Part shown: positions 36,092-47,442 of the stretch, in pieces | Layout of the letters: every line of letters begins with the position of its first letter | Numbering within the stretch: position 1 is the first letter of the stretch | Source: an uncultured Gemmatimonadota bacterium | Lineage (GTDB): Bacteria > Gemmatimonadota > Gemmatimonadetes > Gemmatimonadales > Gemmatimonadaceae | Assembly (NCBI GenBank): GCA_903882745.1 | Contig: CAIRYG010000010.1 | Location: 248,001 to 312,000 of the forward strand | Reading direction: 5' to 3' | DNA length: 64,000 nucleotides | Translations under genes and position numbers: made by a program | The notes under the pieces: model-generated | Seen by the model: the letters and a program-made list of their open reading frames with translations, nothing else | Told to the model about the DNA's origin: nothing | Database searches by the model: none

Positions 36092-37458
36092 GCCACCGAC
36101 GACTTTTGGAGTTGGGCGCCACGTCCGTGTGACGTGAGCGAAACAATCCGCGCCTTCGAGGCGACGGTATTGGCGAGCGCATTCCGACTATCGATCACGA
36201 GCGCGGCGTTATTCACGACGAACTGGTAGTCGACCGCGGTGTGATCGGTGATAATGACCACCGCATCCGCCGCGGCCAACCGCTCTGCGGTGAGGTCGAC
36301 GCCGGCGTGCGTCACTCCGTGCTCAGTAAAAGTCATGACGTGCGGATCGTGGTACTCAACCTCAGCGCCGCGCTCCTCCAGCAGGCGAATCACGTCGAGA
36401 GCCGGACTCTCCCGCATGTCGTCGATGTCCTTCTTGTACGCAACACCGAGGATGAGCACCCTGCTGCCGCGCACGGGCTTGCGGTCATCATTCAGCCCGA
36501 TGGCCACTTTGCTGGCGACGAGGTCCGGCATCTCCGAATTGATTTCACCCGCGAGATCAATAAAGCGGGTCTTGTAGTTCAGCCCGCGCATTTTCCACGC
36601 GAGGTAATGCGGGTCGAGCGGAATGCAGTGACCGCCAATTCCAGGACCGGGCGTGAATTTCATGAAACCGAATGGCTTCGTCGCCGCCGCATCGATGACC
36701 TCCCATACGTCGACACCGAGTCGATCGCAGATGATGGCCATCTCATTCGCGAGCCCGATGTTGACCGAGCGGAACGTATTCTCGAGGAGCTTTACTAGTT
36801 CCGCCGTCTCCGGCGACGACACGGGCACGACGGTGTCGATGCAAGTGGCGTAGAGCGCGGAGGCCACTGCCGTGCAGGCGGCAGTGATGCCGCCGAGCAC
36901 CTTGGGCGTATTCTTCGTGTGGTACTTCGGATTACCCGGATCTACACGCTCTGGCGAGAAGGCAAGAAAGATGTCTTCGCCGATCGTGAATCCCCGCCCT
37001 TCGAGCGGTGGCTGCATCACTTCGCGTGTCGTCCCCGGATAGGTCGTGCTCTCGAGCACCACGAGCATCCCCGAATGTGCCTGACGCGCAACCGTGTCTG
37101 TCGCGGCAATCACGTACGACATATCCGGATCACGCGTCTTCGCGAGCGGCGTGGGCACCGCGATCGAAACGGTGTCGGCCTTCGCCAGCTCGCGTTCGTC
37201 CGTCGTGGCGCGAAAGAGGCCAGCGGTCACATACTTGCCGACGAGTGACGATGGAATGTCTTGAATGTGGGACTGACCTTGATTCAGCAGCGTGACAACC
37301 CGCTCACTGACATCGAAACCTATCACGTGGAATCCGGCCTCGCAAAGCTCCATCGCGAGCGGGAGTCCGACGTATCCTAGGCCAACGACACATGTGACGG
37401 CCGAACGGTCGGCGATACGCGAGAGGAGGCGCTCGCGGGGAGACTGAGCTTGTGTCAT
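36088..37458 (-). CDS. wbpA: UDP-N-acetyl-D-glucosamine 6-dehydrogenase (WbpA-like)
   Basis: Oxidises UDP-GlcNAc to UDP-GlcNAcA. The 456-aa product has VVGLGYVGLPLAMELCEAG and the catalytic Cys in GPGIGGHCIPLDPHYLAWK; the GHCIPLDPHYL wording separates this family from UDP-glucose dehydrogenase. KKDIDDMRESPAL lies in the C-terminal domain. I start at the ATG at 37458; the longer open frame upstream is arginine-rich shadow sequence of the aminotransferase gene. The neighbours supply the following steps of the UDP-GlcNAc(3NAc)A pathway. Confidence 0.9.
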   Translation of the reverse strand: MTQAQSPRERLLSRIADRSAVTCVVGLGYVGLPLAMELCEAGFHVIGFDVSERVVTLLNQGQSHIQDIPSSLVGKYVTAGLFRATTDERELAKADTVSIAVPTPLAKTRDPDMSYVIAATDTVARQAHSGMLVVLESTTYPGTTREVMQPPLEGRGFTIGEDIFLAFSPERVDPGNPKYHTKNTPKVLGGITAACTAVASALYATCIDTVVPVSSPETAELVKLLENTFRSVNIGLANEMAIICDRLGVDVWEVIDAAATKPFGFMKFTPGPGIGGHCIPLDPHYLAWKMRGLNYKTRFIDLAGEINSEMPDLVASKVAIGLNDDRKPVRGSRVLILGVAYKKDIDDMRESPALDVIRLLEERGAEVEYHDPHVMTFTEHGVTHAGVDLTAERLAAADAVVIITDHTAVDYQFVVNNAALVIDSRNALANTVASKARIVSLTSHGRGAQLQKSSVA

Positions 37459-37486
37459 GGAAATCAGGGTCTGGTCGGAGGGGAGA

Positions 37487-38599
37487 TCAGTGACCGTAGA
37501 AGCTACGAACAGCGGCCACCACTTCATCAAGCTGCGCGCGCGTAAGTTCCGGGAAAACCGGCAACGACAGCACCTCGTGCGAGGCCTGCTCAGACACCGG
37601 GCAGCTCCCCTCGCGATATCCGAGGTACGAAAAACAGGGCTGCAGATGCAACGGGAGCGGGTAGTACACCGAGTGCCCGATGCCGCGCGAGGCCAAGTGC
37701 GCCTTGAGGTCGTCACGCGTCTCGACGCGAATCGTGTACTGATTGAAAATCGATTCGTTCGCCGGGTCGATGAACGGCGTGGTAATCTCTGCGAGGTCAG
37801 CAAAGGCGGCATCATAGTACGCCGCGTTTTCACGACGCTTGGCACTCCAGCCGGCGAGGTACGGCAGTTTTGCCTTCAGGACCACCGCCTGCAACGCATC
37901 CAAACGGGAGTTGAAGCCAACCTCCTCGTGGAAGTACGTCTTCACACTGCCGTGGGTGCGCAGGCGCATCAAACGATTGAAAATCGCTTCGTCCTGCGTC
38001 ACCATCATGCCGCCGTCTCCATAACCACCGAGGTTCTTGGAGGGGAAGAACGAGAAGGTGCCAATGGTGGCCGTCTGGCCGGCCATCGTCCACTCCCCGT
38101 TGATCTTGCGCCGAGCGCCGATGGTCTGCGCCGCGTCCTCAATAATCGGCATCGACGGAAGCAGTCGGCGAATCTCTTCGATGGGTGCAATCTGCCCAAA
38201 CAAATCAACCGGAATCACCGCCTTGGTCCGCGACGTCACCGCGGCGGCAACAAGGTCGGGGCGAATATTGAACGTCTTGGGATCGATGTCCACGAACACC
38301 GGGGTTGCCCCGACGTTGTGGATGGTCCCCGCCGTGGCGAAGAACGTAAAGGGGCTCGTGATGACCTCGTCGCCCGGACCAATGTCGAGCACCTTGAGCG
38401 CCAACAAGAGCGCGTCCGTGCCACTCGCGCACCCCACCGCATACTTGGTGTTCGACAGCCCAGCGACCTCGCATTCCAGTTGCGCCACCGGCGCCCCAAG
38501 AATGAACGCCTGGTCGTCCACCACTGGCATCATCGCGGCAACCACAGCATCGCGGATTACCGCATGCTGGGCGCGCAGGTCGAGCAAGGGAACGGACAT
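37487..38599 (-). CDS. wbpE: DegT/DnrJ/EryC1 sugar aminotransferase (WbpE-like)
   Basis: A PLP-dependent aminotransferase of 370 aa that probably converts the 3-keto-GlcNAcA nucleotide to the 3-amino sugar. Visible are VPLLDLRAQH at the start, GCASGTDALLLAL (phosphate-binding turn), EDAAQTIGA, and the PLP lysine in FFPSKNLGGYGDGGM. I chose the ATG at 38599 because the family starts with this VPLLDL motif; the frame extends 18 codons upstream. It lies 28 bp upstream of wbpA. Confidence 0.9.
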   Translation of the reverse strand: MSVPLLDLRAQHAVIRDAVVAAMMPVVDDQAFILGAPVAQLECEVAGLSNTKYAVGCASGTDALLLALKVLDIGPGDEVITSPFTFFATAGTIHNVGATPVFVDIDPKTFNIRPDLVAAAVTSRTKAVIPVDLFGQIAPIEEIRRLLPSMPIIEDAAQTIGARRKINGEWTMAGQTATIGTFSFFPSKNLGGYGDGGMMVTQDEAIFNRLMRLRTHGSVKTYFHEEVGFNSRLDALQAVVLKAKLPYLAGWSAKRRENAAYYDAAFADLAEITTPFIDPANESIFNQYTIRVETRDDLKAHLASRGIGHSVYYPLPLHLQPCFSYLGYREGSCPVSEQASHEVLSLPVFPELTRAQLDEVVAAVRSFYGH

Positions 38600-38743
38600 G
38601 TTCTGGATAGCAGATTTGTGATATACAACTATTACCGGAGCGGACCTCCGCAACTATCAAAAATCGCTGGAACGGCAGGGGAAGTCAACGCAAAATCCCA
38701 AAATCACGGAGCCGTGACACAGAACTCAGCCCCACCCCACCGA

Positions 38744-39787
38744 TCAGCGGCCGGACAGAAGCGGCAACACGACTTGCCGACCGGTTCGCGCCGATTCGTA
38801 GGTTGCCAAAATGAGCTCCAAGCTCGCCCGCCCGCTCAACCCGTCGGTGTCAGGCGGTGCATTCCCTGCCAACGCGGCCACAACATTGCGGTAATAGCCC
38901 TGATGGCCGAACCCGTACACATTCACCGGATTCGTCGCCGCCGATTCGACCCTCGCATCGTCTTCGTCGGCGTCCGCAAACTCCCAATGGTCCACACGGT
39001 TGACCGCGGTACCGCCAATCTTGACGCTGCCATGTTCCCCGAGGACGGTGACCGACCCTTCAAGATTCTTGGGGTGGGTCAACATCGTTACCTCAAGCAC
39101 GCCGAGCGCTCCACTCCGGTACTTCATGACCGCCACGCCGGTGTCCTCGGCCTCGATCCGTCGAGCAAGGGTTGCCGTGTAGGCCATAACGCTCTCAACG
39201 GGGCCACCAAGCCACTGCAGAAGGTCGACGTAGTGCGAGGCCTGGTTCATGATCGCTCCACCGTCGAGCGCCCACGTGCCGCGCCACGATGCTTGATCGT
39301 AGTACTCCTGCGGGCGTGTCCAGCGCACGGTGGAGTTCACCGTGTAAATGCGTCCAAAACGACCCTTGTCGATCGCCCGGCGCAACAGCTGGATCGCCGG
39401 GTTTAACCGGTTCTGCATGACAACAAACAAGCGCATGCCAGAACTGTCACTGACCTTCAGCATTTCGTCCGCTGCCGCGAGCGAAATCGCCATGGGCTTC
39501 TCGGAAATCACATGCTTCCCCGCGCGCGCCGCCATCATCGCATGCGTCGGATGGAGTCCACTCGGCGTGGTCACACTCACGATCTCGCACTCGGCGTCGC
39601 GAAGCATCTCCTCGTAGGAGTAGAATGCGCGGACTCCAAGCGAGTGCGCCGCAGCATCGGCGCGCTCGGGGACGATATCGCACACCGCCGTAAGCTCGAG
39701 GCCAGGCGTCGCTGCAATCGCATCAAAGTGATTGCGACTGATACGCCCGCACCCAACGAGCGCGACCCGGAGCGCCGTGCCTGCCAT
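38744..39787 (-). CDS. wbpB: Gfo/Idh/MocA oxidoreductase (WbpB-like)
   Basis: By context it oxidises C3 of UDP-GlcNAcA. The 347-aa protein has the Rossmann start VALVGCGRISRNHFDAI, the family motif SEKPMA with catalytic Lys, and GGAIMNQASHYVDLL. The ATG overlaps the stop of the wbpD-like gene by one base (TGATG), so the longer open frame, which runs inside wbpD, is rejected. About 140 bp separates it from the aminotransferase gene; I see no confident promoter there. Confidence 0.88.
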   Translation of the reverse strand: MAGTALRVALVGCGRISRNHFDAIAATPGLELTAVCDIVPERADAAAHSLGVRAFYSYEEMLRDAECEIVSVTTPSGLHPTHAMMAARAGKHVISEKPMAISLAAADEMLKVSDSSGMRLFVVMQNRLNPAIQLLRRAIDKGRFGRIYTVNSTVRWTRPQEYYDQASWRGTWALDGGAIMNQASHYVDLLQWLGGPVESVMAYTATLARRIEAEDTGVAVMKYRSGALGVLEVTMLTHPKNLEGSVTVLGEHGSVKIGGTAVNRVDHWEFADADEDDARVESAATNPVNVYGFGHQGYYRNVVAALAGNAPPDTDGLSGRASLELILATYESARTGRQVVLPLLSGR

Positions 39788-40371
39788 CACGCAGCTCCTG
39801 TCGCCGTACGCACGAAACCCGCCTCGGCCACGTACCGACTGCCGCACGTCGCGCAGGTCAGCTCCCCATCGCCGTTGGCGAGGCGCACCCCGCACGCACA
39901 GACGGCACCAACGACCTGCGCGGGAACACCGACAACCAGCGCGTAATCGGGTACATCCTTGGTCACCACCGCGCCCGCACCGACAAAACAGTACGCACCG
40001 AGGGTCACGCCGCACACGATGGTCGCATTCGCTCCAATCGACGCGCCGCGCCGCACGAGTGTGCGACGGTACTCATCCTTGCGAGACACCGCGCTCCGCG
40101 GATTAATCACATTCGTAAAAACCATCGAAGGTCCGCAGAACACATCGTCCTCGAGCTCTACCCCCTCGTAGATCGACACATTGTTCTGGATCTTCACGTT
40201 GTTGCCGATCTTGGTGCCATTCATCACGACCACATTCTGTCCGAGCGAGGAGCGCTCACCGATTACCGCCCCTGACATGACGTGGCAAAAATGCCAAATC
40301 TTCGAGCCGGCCCCGACCTGCGCGCCATCGTCGACATACGCGCTTTCGTGGATGAAGGGCGCGGTGCTCAT
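39787..40371 (-). CDS. wbpD: UDP-3-amino-sugar N-acetyltransferase (WbpD-like), left-handed beta-helix
   Basis: Acetylates the 3-amino group made by WbpE. The 194-aa product is a hexapeptide-repeat acyltransferase: imperfect repeats such as [31 protein letters not shown] and [14 protein letters not shown], with [21 protein letters not shown] as the closing turn. The C-terminus carries a zinc-ribbon-like pair (CACG, then CATCG). I start at the ATG at 40371, which overlaps the carB stop (ATGA); an ATG five codons upstream is possible. Confidence 0.9.
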   Translation of the reverse strand: MSTAPFIHESAYVDDGAQVGAGSKIWHFCHVMSGAVIGERSSLGQNVVVMNGTKIGNNVKIQNNVSIYEGVELEDDVFCGPSMVFTNVINPRSAVSRKDEYRRTLVRRGASIGANATIVCGVTLGAYCFVGAGAVVTKDVPDYALVVGVPAQVVGAVCACGVRLANGDGELTCATCGSRYVAEAGFVRTATGAA

Positions 40372-43300
40372 AGCTGTGCCTGCCATTCCTGAATCGACCG
40401 GACCTCAGGCGTTCGGCCGGCAAGCGCTTCAATCGCGTCACAAGCTGCCGTCGCCGCGCTCAGCGTGGTCGTATACGCAATCCGATGCGAAATCGCGGCC
40501 TGACGCAACGACTCGTCATCCTTCTGCGCGCGTTGCCCGAGCGGCGTGTTGACCAGGAGTTGCACCCCGCCGTTCTTGATCAAATCAATGCCGTGTGGGC
40601 GCGCCACACTGACCTTATGGACCGCGTCACAGGGCACGCCACGCTCGCGCAGATAGCTGGCGGTGCCGTGCGTGGCCTTAATACCAAAGCCCATGCCATG
40701 GAAACGGCGCGCAAGATCCGCCGCCGCAGGCTTGTCGTGATCGTTGACGGTCAAGAACACGGTCCCTGATGTCGGCAGTGCGTTCCCTGCCCCAATCTGA
40801 GCCCGCGCAAACGCCGAGCCAAACTCCTGCGCGACACCCATCACTTCGCCGGTCGAACGCATTTCCGGACCAAGGATTGGATCGAACTCACGGAACTTCG
40901 CAAAGGGGAATACCGCCTCCTTCACCGCAACGAAGTTCGGAATAACCTCCTTCGTGAATCCAATGGCTTCGAGGGTCTCACCAAGCATCACGCGCGCCGC
41001 AATCGACGCCAACGGAACACCGATCACCTTGGACACGAACGGCACGGTACGACTCGCCCGCGGATTGACCTCAATCACGTACACCACCCCGTTCTTGAGG
41101 GCGTATTGCACATTAATAAGCCCCACGACTCCAAGCGCCTTGGCGAAGGCCACCGTGTGGGCGCGCATCGTCGCGGCAGCGTCGGCGGGGATTCGCTGTG
41201 GTGGCAGCACACACGCCGAATCGCCCGAGTGAATACCGGCGAATTCGATATGCTGCATCACGCCGCCAATGACGACGGTTGTCCCGTCGCTAATCGCGTC
41301 GACATCCGCCTCGATTGCATCCTCGAGGAACGAGTCAATCAGAACCGGCCGATCTTCACTCACACGAACAGCACGGGTGAAGTAATCGCGAAGCGAGGTC
41401 TCCTCGTACACGATCTCCATGGCGCGCCCGCCAAGCACGTAGCTCGGCCGGACGAGCACGGGATACCCAATCCGATTCGCGGCCTCAACCGCCCCTTCCA
41501 CACTGGTCGCCGTGCCGTTCGGCGGCTGCGCGACGTTGAGCTCGCGCGCAATCTTCTCAAAGCGACGACGATCCTCGGCGATGTCGATCGCGTCGGGTGA
41601 CGTGCCGAGGATGGTGACACCACAGGCTTCGAGGGGACGGGTCAGCTTGAGCGGCGTCTGTCCGCCCAACTGGACGATCACACCGACCGGCTGCTCGCGC
41701 TGTACGATCTCGAGGACGTGCTCCAGCGTGAGCGGCTCAAAGTACAGCTTGTCACTCGTATCCCAGTCGGTCGAAACGGTCTCGGGATTCGAGTTGACCA
41801 TGATCGTCTCATAGCCTTGCTCGCGGAGCGCCATCGCCGCGCGAACGCAGCAGTAGTCGAACTCCACCCCCTGCCCAATGCGGTTCGGTCCGCTCCCAAG
41901 GATTACGACTGACTTCCGGCCGGATTTCGGAGCTTCCGACTCTTCGTCGTACGTCGAATAGAGATACGGCGTGTTCGAGGGAAACTCACCGGCGCAGGTG
42001 TCGACCATCTTGAACACCGGCCGAATCCCCATCGACCACCGATGCTCGCGCACCTGCTGCTCGGTCTGCCCGCGAAGGCGCGCGAGTTGCACATCGGCGA
42101 ATCCCATGCGCTTCATGGCGCGCAGCGATTCGGCATCGATGTCCGACAGGGCCGCGAACTCTCGCTCCGCGTCGACCATCTCGCGCATCTGGTTCAAGAA
42201 CCACGGGTCGACCATGGTAATCGCGTGGATCTCCGCGACGGTCATCCCGGCAACGAGGGCGCGCTTGATCTGGAAGATCCGCTCCGGCGTCGGGGTCGCC
42301 ATTGCGGCACGCAAGGCGTCCAGCGAATCGTCCGCTACGCGATCGTCCGCCGAGCGGTCGCTGACGACCCAGCCCACACGCCCGCTTTCGAGGGCGCGCA
42401 ATCCCTTCTGCAGCGCTTCCTTGAAGGTTCGACCGATGGCCATCGACTCACCCACCGACTTCATCTGCGTGGTGAGGACTGGACTCGCCAGCGGGAACTT
42501 CTCGAACGCAAAGCGTGGACACTTCACCACCACATAGTCGAGCACCGGCTCGAACGAGGCAGGCGTCGTCTGTGTGATATCGTTGGGGAGTTCGTCGAGC
42601 CGGTAGCCCACTGCGAGCTTCGTGCCGATGCGCGCGATCGCAAAACCGGTGGCCTTCGAGGCGAGCGCCGAGCTGCGCGACACACGAGGGTTCATCTCGA
42701 TGACGACCATATCGCCGTCCGCCGGGTTCACCGCGAACTGGATATTGCACCCGCCGGCGTCGACCCCGATCTCGCGAATCACCTTGATCGCGGCGTCACG
42801 CATCGTCTGATATTCGCGGTCGGTCAGCGTCATCGCCGGTGCCACGGTGATCGAATCGCCCGTGTGAACACCCATCGGATCGATATTCTCGATCGAACAG
42901 ACAATCACCACGTTGTCGGCATGATCACGCATGACTTCGAGCTCATACTCTTTCCAGCCGAGTAGCGACCGCTCAATGAGTACCTGCGAAATCGGCGACT
43001 CGGCGATTCCGCGGCGACAGATCGCCTCGTATTCCTCGCGGTTGTACGCAATCCCGCCGCCACTCCCGCCAAGCGTGAACGCGGGACGAATGATTGCCGG
43101 GAAGCCGGTCCACTCGCTGACGGCCAGCGCCTCTTCCCACGTGGTGGCGATTTTGCCTTCGGGACATTTGAGGCCAATCTTCTTCATGGCCTCGCCGAAC
43201 AGCTTGCGATCCTCAGCGACGGCAATCGCGCGCGCGTTCGCGCCAATCAGCTCCACTCCGTGCTTCGCCAAGAAGCCACTCTCGTGCAGCGCCATCGCGA

Positions 43301-43592
43301 CGTTGAGTGCGGTCTGACCACCCATCGTGGGGAGCAACGCGTCCGGCTTCTCGCGTTCAATAATCCGCTCAACAAACTCCGTAGTCACCGGCTCGATGTA
43401 GGTCCGATCCGCGATTTCCGGGTCGGTCATGATCGTGGCCGGGTTGGAGTTCACGAGAATCACCTCGTACCCTTCCTCGCGGAGCGCCTTGGCGGCCTGC
43501 GTTCCCGAGTAGTCAAACTCCGCGCCCTGCCCGATGACAATCGGACCGGAGCCAATGAGCAGGATGCGATGGATATCAGTGCGACGCGGCAT
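40368..43592 (-). CDS. carB: Carbamoyl-phosphate synthase large subunit
   Basis: CarB makes carbamoyl phosphate for pyrimidines and arginine from glutamine-derived ammonia, bicarbonate and two ATP. The 1074-aa protein has the two homologous ATP-grasp halves (starts [20 protein letters not shown] and [19 protein letters not shown]), each with a biotin-carboxylase-like domain, and a C-terminal MGS-like allosteric domain. Length is standard. It lies between rmd and wbpD with overlaps on both sides (17 and 4 bp). carA is not in the window. Confidence 0.97.
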   Translation of the reverse strand: MPRRTDIHRILLIGSGPIVIGQGAEFDYSGTQAAKALREEGYEVILVNSNPATIMTDPEIADRTYIEPVTTEFVERIIEREKPDALLPTMGGQTALNVAMALHESGFLAKHGVELIGANARAIAVAEDRKLFGEAMKKIGLKCPEGKIATTWEEALAVSEWTGFPAIIRPAFTLGGSGGGIAYNREEYEAICRRGIAESPISQVLIERSLLGWKEYELEVMRDHADNVVIVCSIENIDPMGVHTGDSITVAPAMTLTDREYQTMRDAAIKVIREIGVDAGGCNIQFAVNPADGDMVVIEMNPRVSRSSALASKATGFAIARIGTKLAVGYRLDELPNDITQTTPASFEPVLDYVVVKCPRFAFEKFPLASPVLTTQMKSVGESMAIGRTFKEALQKGLRALESGRVGWVVSDRSADDRVADDSLDALRAAMATPTPERIFQIKRALVAGMTVAEIHAITMVDPWFLNQMREMVDAEREFAALSDIDAESLRAMKRMGFADVQLARLRGQTEQQVREHRWSMGIRPVFKMVDTCAGEFPSNTPYLYSTYDEESEAPKSGRKSVVILGSGPNRIGQGVEFDYCCVRAAMALREQGYETIMVNSNPETVSTDWDTSDKLYFEPLTLEHVLEIVQREQPVGVIVQLGGQTPLKLTRPLEACGVTILGTSPDAIDIAEDRRRFEKIARELNVAQPPNGTATSVEGAVEAANRIGYPVLVRPSYVLGGRAMEIVYEETSLRDYFTRAVRVSEDRPVLIDSFLEDAIEADVDAISDGTTVVIGGVMQHIEFAGIHSGDSACVLPPQRIPADAAATMRAHTVAFAKALGVVGLINVQYALKNGVVYVIEVNPRASRTVPFVSKVIGVPLASIAARVMLGETLEAIGFTKEVIPNFVAVKEAVFPFAKFREFDPILGPEMRSTGEVMGVAQEFGSAFARAQIGAGNALPTSGTVFLTVNDHDKPAAADLARRFHGMGFGIKATHGTASYLRERGVPCDAVHKVSVARPHGIDLIKNGGVQLLVNTPLGQRAQKDDESLRQAAISHRIAYTTTLSAATAACDAIEALAGRTPEVRSIQEWQAQL

Positions 43593-44526
43593 TCAAGAGA
43601 TCGGTAATGATGTCAGCGCGCGACAGGACCGGAGCCCATCCGGTGTGCGCGCGCAGTTTGTCGTTGGAGCCTACCAGGATGGGAACATCCACAGCACGTT
43701 GGAGCGACGAATCGGTCGTGACCTCAGCGTCGACCCCTGCAATCCGGCACACTTCGGCCACAACATCCCCTACGAGCGAGCCTACCCCGCTACAGACGTT
43801 GTAGACCTCCCCAGCGGTCCCTCGCTCAACGAGCGCGATATACGCGCGCGCGACGTCACGGACGTGGAGGAAATCGCGCACCGTGTCCCTGTTGCCGATC
43901 GCAATCGTATGCTCGTGCCGCGCCTGGACCGCGCGCACGCGCCGCACTAACGCTGGGAGGAGAAAATCAGGAGACTGCCCTGGCCCGCTGTGATTGAACG
44001 ATCGCGTACAGATGACACGAGTGCCGGTCCCACAGAACGCCTGGAGTCCGAAGATTTCTTGGGCCTGCTTGGTAGCGGCGTACAGATTCCGAGGAGCGCA
44101 CACCGCGCGTTCTGTCAGTGGCATCGTCGCGGCTTCGTGCCGACCATACTGTTCGGCACTCCCCACAAGCAGAACAATCGGATCACATGTGCCGGCGACC
44201 CGTAGCTCGTCGACCGTTGCGAGCAAGCGGACCGCGTTCCCAACATTGACGCGCATCGCGAGCTCGGGATCCCGCTTCGCCGCAGGGACGAATGCGATGC
44301 CCGCCAGATGGAAAATCGCGTCGGGGCGGCTCGAGGTGACGACGTCGGCCACTGCTCCAGCATCGCGCAGATCTTCGTACCGCCACTGCACGGGCTCCGC
44401 CTGGTCACCAGCCGCCGACTCGAGCGTCGTCCCTATCACTTCCCACCCCGCGCCCGCCAACTCACGGCAGAGCCACCGGCCAACGAAGCCGCCGGCCCCT
44501 GTGACGAGCGCGCGGCGCGCCGTCAA
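43576..44526 (-). CDS. rmd: GDP-4-keto-6-deoxy-D-mannose reductase-like epimerase
   Basis: A 316-aa extended SDR with [17 protein letters not shown], the catalytic [11 protein letters not shown], and [21 protein letters not shown]. The NHxGPGQ segment is typical of Rmd, which reduces the Gmd product to GDP-D-rhamnose. It follows gmd by one base and overlaps carB. A GDP-fucose or GDP-talose product cannot be excluded, but GDP-rhamnose fits the motif best. Confidence 0.85.
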   Translation of the reverse strand: MTARRALVTGAGGFVGRWLCRELAGAGWEVIGTTLESAAGDQAEPVQWRYEDLRDAGAVADVVTSSRPDAIFHLAGIAFVPAAKRDPELAMRVNVGNAVRLLATVDELRVAGTCDPIVLLVGSAEQYGRHEAATMPLTERAVCAPRNLYAATKQAQEIFGLQAFCGTGTRVICTRSFNHSGPGQSPDFLLPALVRRVRAVQARHEHTIAIGNRDTVRDFLHVRDVARAYIALVERGTAGEVYNVCSGVGSLVGDVVAEVCRIAGVDAEVTTDSSLQRAVDVPILVGSNDKLRAHTGWAPVLSRADIITDLLNAASH

Positions 44527-44527
44527 A

Positions 44528-45508
<981 letters not shown>

Positions 45509-45612
45509 TCAGCGAGAGGGCTTAGAGGAGGTGTCGCGGTGACTCAGTACAGCAGGAGAAATATGCCTAAATACCCAGCATTTCGGCACCCGCGTGGCGA
45601 CCCCGCGCCCGC

Positions 45613-45636
45613 AAAAAAGGGAGCCTTTCGGCTCCC
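45613..45636 (-). terminator. Rho-independent terminator of the ribosomal operon
   Basis: On the minus strand a 7-bp GC stem (45630-45636 with 45619-45625) closes a GAAA loop and is followed directly by six T residues. It lies 28 bp after the rpmB stop. Confidence 0.9.
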
Positions 45637-45664
45637 TCAGTTGTGGAGACAGAATCACAGCGAA

Positions 45665-45889
45665 CTAGATGACAGCAACGGCCCCGCGAGGAGCGCGCTG
45701 AATCTTGCCAGCGTTCAAGCAACGGGTGCAGACCTTGATCTTGATGGTCTTGCCGTCCTTCACAATGCGTGCGACCTGAAGATTGGGCTTCCAGGTACGG
45801 CGCGTCTTGTTGTTGGCGTGCGACACGTTGTTGCCGAAGGCGATTCCCTTCTGGCAGGTGTAGCAGACGTTACGGGCGATGGGGGCCAT
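45665..45889 (-). CDS. rpmB: 50S ribosomal protein L28
   Basis: The 74-aa protein has the L28 core with [16 protein letters not shown] and two cysteine pairs (Cys9/Cys12 and Cys54/Cys57), so it is the zinc-binding (C+) form. It ends the alpha-type operon two bases after rplQ and is followed by a terminator. rpmB beside rplQ is unusual; it often pairs with rpmG. Confidence 0.95.
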   Translation of the reverse strand: MAPIARNVCYTCQKGIAFGNNVSHANNKTRRTWKPNLQVARIVKDGKTIKIKVCTRCLNAGKIQRAPRGAVAVI

Positions 45890-45891
45890 GG

Positions 45892-46248
45892 TTAGTTCTC
45901 GATCAGTTCGATGCGGGCCATCTCGGCGCCGTCACCCTTACGGTGAGCGATCTTCAGAATGCGCGTGTAACCGCCCGCACGCGTCGCGAACTTCGGACCG
46001 ATCTCTTGGAAGAGCTTGTCCGCCGCCTCGCGCTTGTGCACATGCTTGCCGGCCAGACGGCGCGCGTGGAGCGTGCCGGCCCGAGCCTTGGTGATCAGCT
46101 TCTCGACGAAGGGCCGAAGCTCCTTCGCCTTGGCTTCTGTGGTCTCAATCGCGCCCGACTCGATGAGCGAGGTCGCGAGATTGCGCAGCAGAGCGAGGCG
46201 CTGCTCACTCGTGCGGCGAAGGGAACGTCCAGCCTTGCGATGGCGCAT
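45892..46248 (-). CDS. rplQ: 50S ribosomal protein L17
   Basis: The 118-aa protein begins [17 protein letters not shown] and has [13 protein letters not shown], clear L17 signatures. It follows rpoA by two bases, the conserved alpha-operon order, and is near the usual bacterial length of 116-127. Confidence 0.97.
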   Translation of the reverse strand: MRHRKAGRSLRRTSEQRLALLRNLATSLIESGAIETTEAKAKELRPFVEKLITKARAGTLHARRLAGKHVHKREAADKLFQEIGPKFATRAGGYTRILKIAHRKGDGAEMARIELIEN

Positions 46249-46250
46249 CG

Positions 46251-47318
46251 TTATTCCTCAGTCGCGTCGTCGGGAGCGGAGGCGACGGCGTCGCGCGGCG
46301 GGATCCCCCATTCGGTCACCCGAACGCCATCCACGCCTTCCTCAAATCGCATCCCGAAATTCAGTCCTTCACGCTCGAGAAGATCGGCGATCTCCTGAAG
46401 CGACTTCTTGCCAAAGTTCTTCACTTCCGCCAGCTGCTTGATCGTGAGCTGCACCAAGTCGCCAACCGAGCGGACATTGTGGTTCTTGAGCGAGTTCACA
46501 CACCGCACCGACAACTCGAGGTCGTCGATCGGGGTCTTGAGCAGCCCGGACAGACGCGCCGCGTCGGACCCGAACTCGCCACCGCCGACTGGGGCGGCCG
46601 CGTGCGACCCGAAGGCCACAAAGTACTGGAAGTGCGTCTGCGCCAGCGCAGCAGCGTAGCTGACCGCTTCGTCGGGCGACACCGTGCCGTTCGTCTCAAC
46701 CGTCAGCACCAGACGATCATAGTCGGTGCGCTGACCAACACGCGTCTCGCTCACGGCGAAGTTCACGCGCTTGACCGGCGAGTAGATCGAGTCGATACGC
46801 ACCAGATCAACCGGCAACGACCGGTCGGCCGGATGGCCATCGGCCTCAACATAGCCACGCCCCTTATTCACATAGAGCTCAACCGTCAGTTCGCGGTCAT
46901 CGCTCAGCGTGAACAGGTGGTGCTTGGGATTCACAACACTGACGCCACCCTGCGCTTCAATCGCCGCGGCCGTCACGGCGCCACCGGTCTTCGTGTGGAT
47001 GCGAAGGATCGCCTCTTCCACGTCGTCGGACAGCGTCAACGTCAGCGTCTTGAGATTGCCAATGATCTGGTGGACGTCTTCCACGACGCCCTGAATCGTC
47101 TGGTGCTCGTGCAGCACGCCGTCGATGCGGAAGCCCCACACGGCGGAGCCGCGGAGGGACGACAGCAACATGCGACGCATCGCGTTGCCGAGCGTATGGC
47201 CAAAGCCACGCTCGAGCGGCTGGATGCGGAACTCGGCGATGTTCGGGTTGTCCTCGCGCTTCGTCGATTCGACGAGCTGCGGACGGACTAACCCGCGAAG
47301 ATCAATGGACTGAACCAT
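46251..47318 (-). CDS. rpoA: DNA-directed RNA polymerase subunit alpha
   Basis: The alpha subunit dimerises to nucleate RNA polymerase. The 355-aa protein has the N-terminal domain with GFGHTLGNAMRRMLLSSL and the C-terminal domain (about 265-335) with VRCVNSLKNHNVRSVGDLV and the helix-hairpin-helix NFGKKSLQEI that binds UP elements. The C-terminal tail is slightly extended and acidic. About 125 bp separates it from rpsD, with only a weak 6-bp hairpin in between. Confidence 0.98.
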   Translation of the reverse strand: MVQSIDLRGLVRPQLVESTKREDNPNIAEFRIQPLERGFGHTLGNAMRRMLLSSLRGSAVWGFRIDGVLHEHQTIQGVVEDVHQIIGNLKTLTLTLSDDVEEAILRIHTKTGGAVTAAAIEAQGGVSVVNPKHHLFTLSDDRELTVELYVNKGRGYVEADGHPADRSLPVDLVRIDSIYSPVKRVNFAVSETRVGQRTDYDRLVLTVETNGTVSPDEAVSYAAALAQTHFQYFVAFGSHAAAPVGGGEFGSDAARLSGLLKTPIDDLELSVRCVNSLKNHNVRSVGDLVQLTIKQLAEVKNFGKKSLQEIADLLEREGLNFGMRFEEGVDGVRVTEWGIPPRDAVASAPDDATEE

Positions 47319-47442
47319 GCGTTGGTTACCTGGTGATGGTCAGACGGAACTCGCGTTCCGCCTACGCCCTACCCCGCCCCTGACGCGCGGTAGGATGTGA
47401 TGGGGTCAGGGCCCCGACCTCAGAACTGCCTAAGACTACGAT

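Noticed and set aside
37459-37845. N-terminal extension of the wbpA-like frame
   Set aside because: Arginine-rich sequence inside the aminotransferase gene; the dehydrogenase family starts at the Rossmann motif after the ATG at 37458.
37457-39406. 649-codon plus-strand open frame opposite the wbpE and wbpB genes
   Set aside because: Arginine/histidine-rich antisense frame typical of GC-rich DNA; the opposite strand has clear enzyme motifs across the same span.
45563-45895. Plus-strand frame with AGGAG six bases before an ATG, opposite rpmB
   Set aside because: It runs through the rpmB terminator and antisense to rpmB; the translation resembles no protein and the Shine-Dalgarno match is likely chance.
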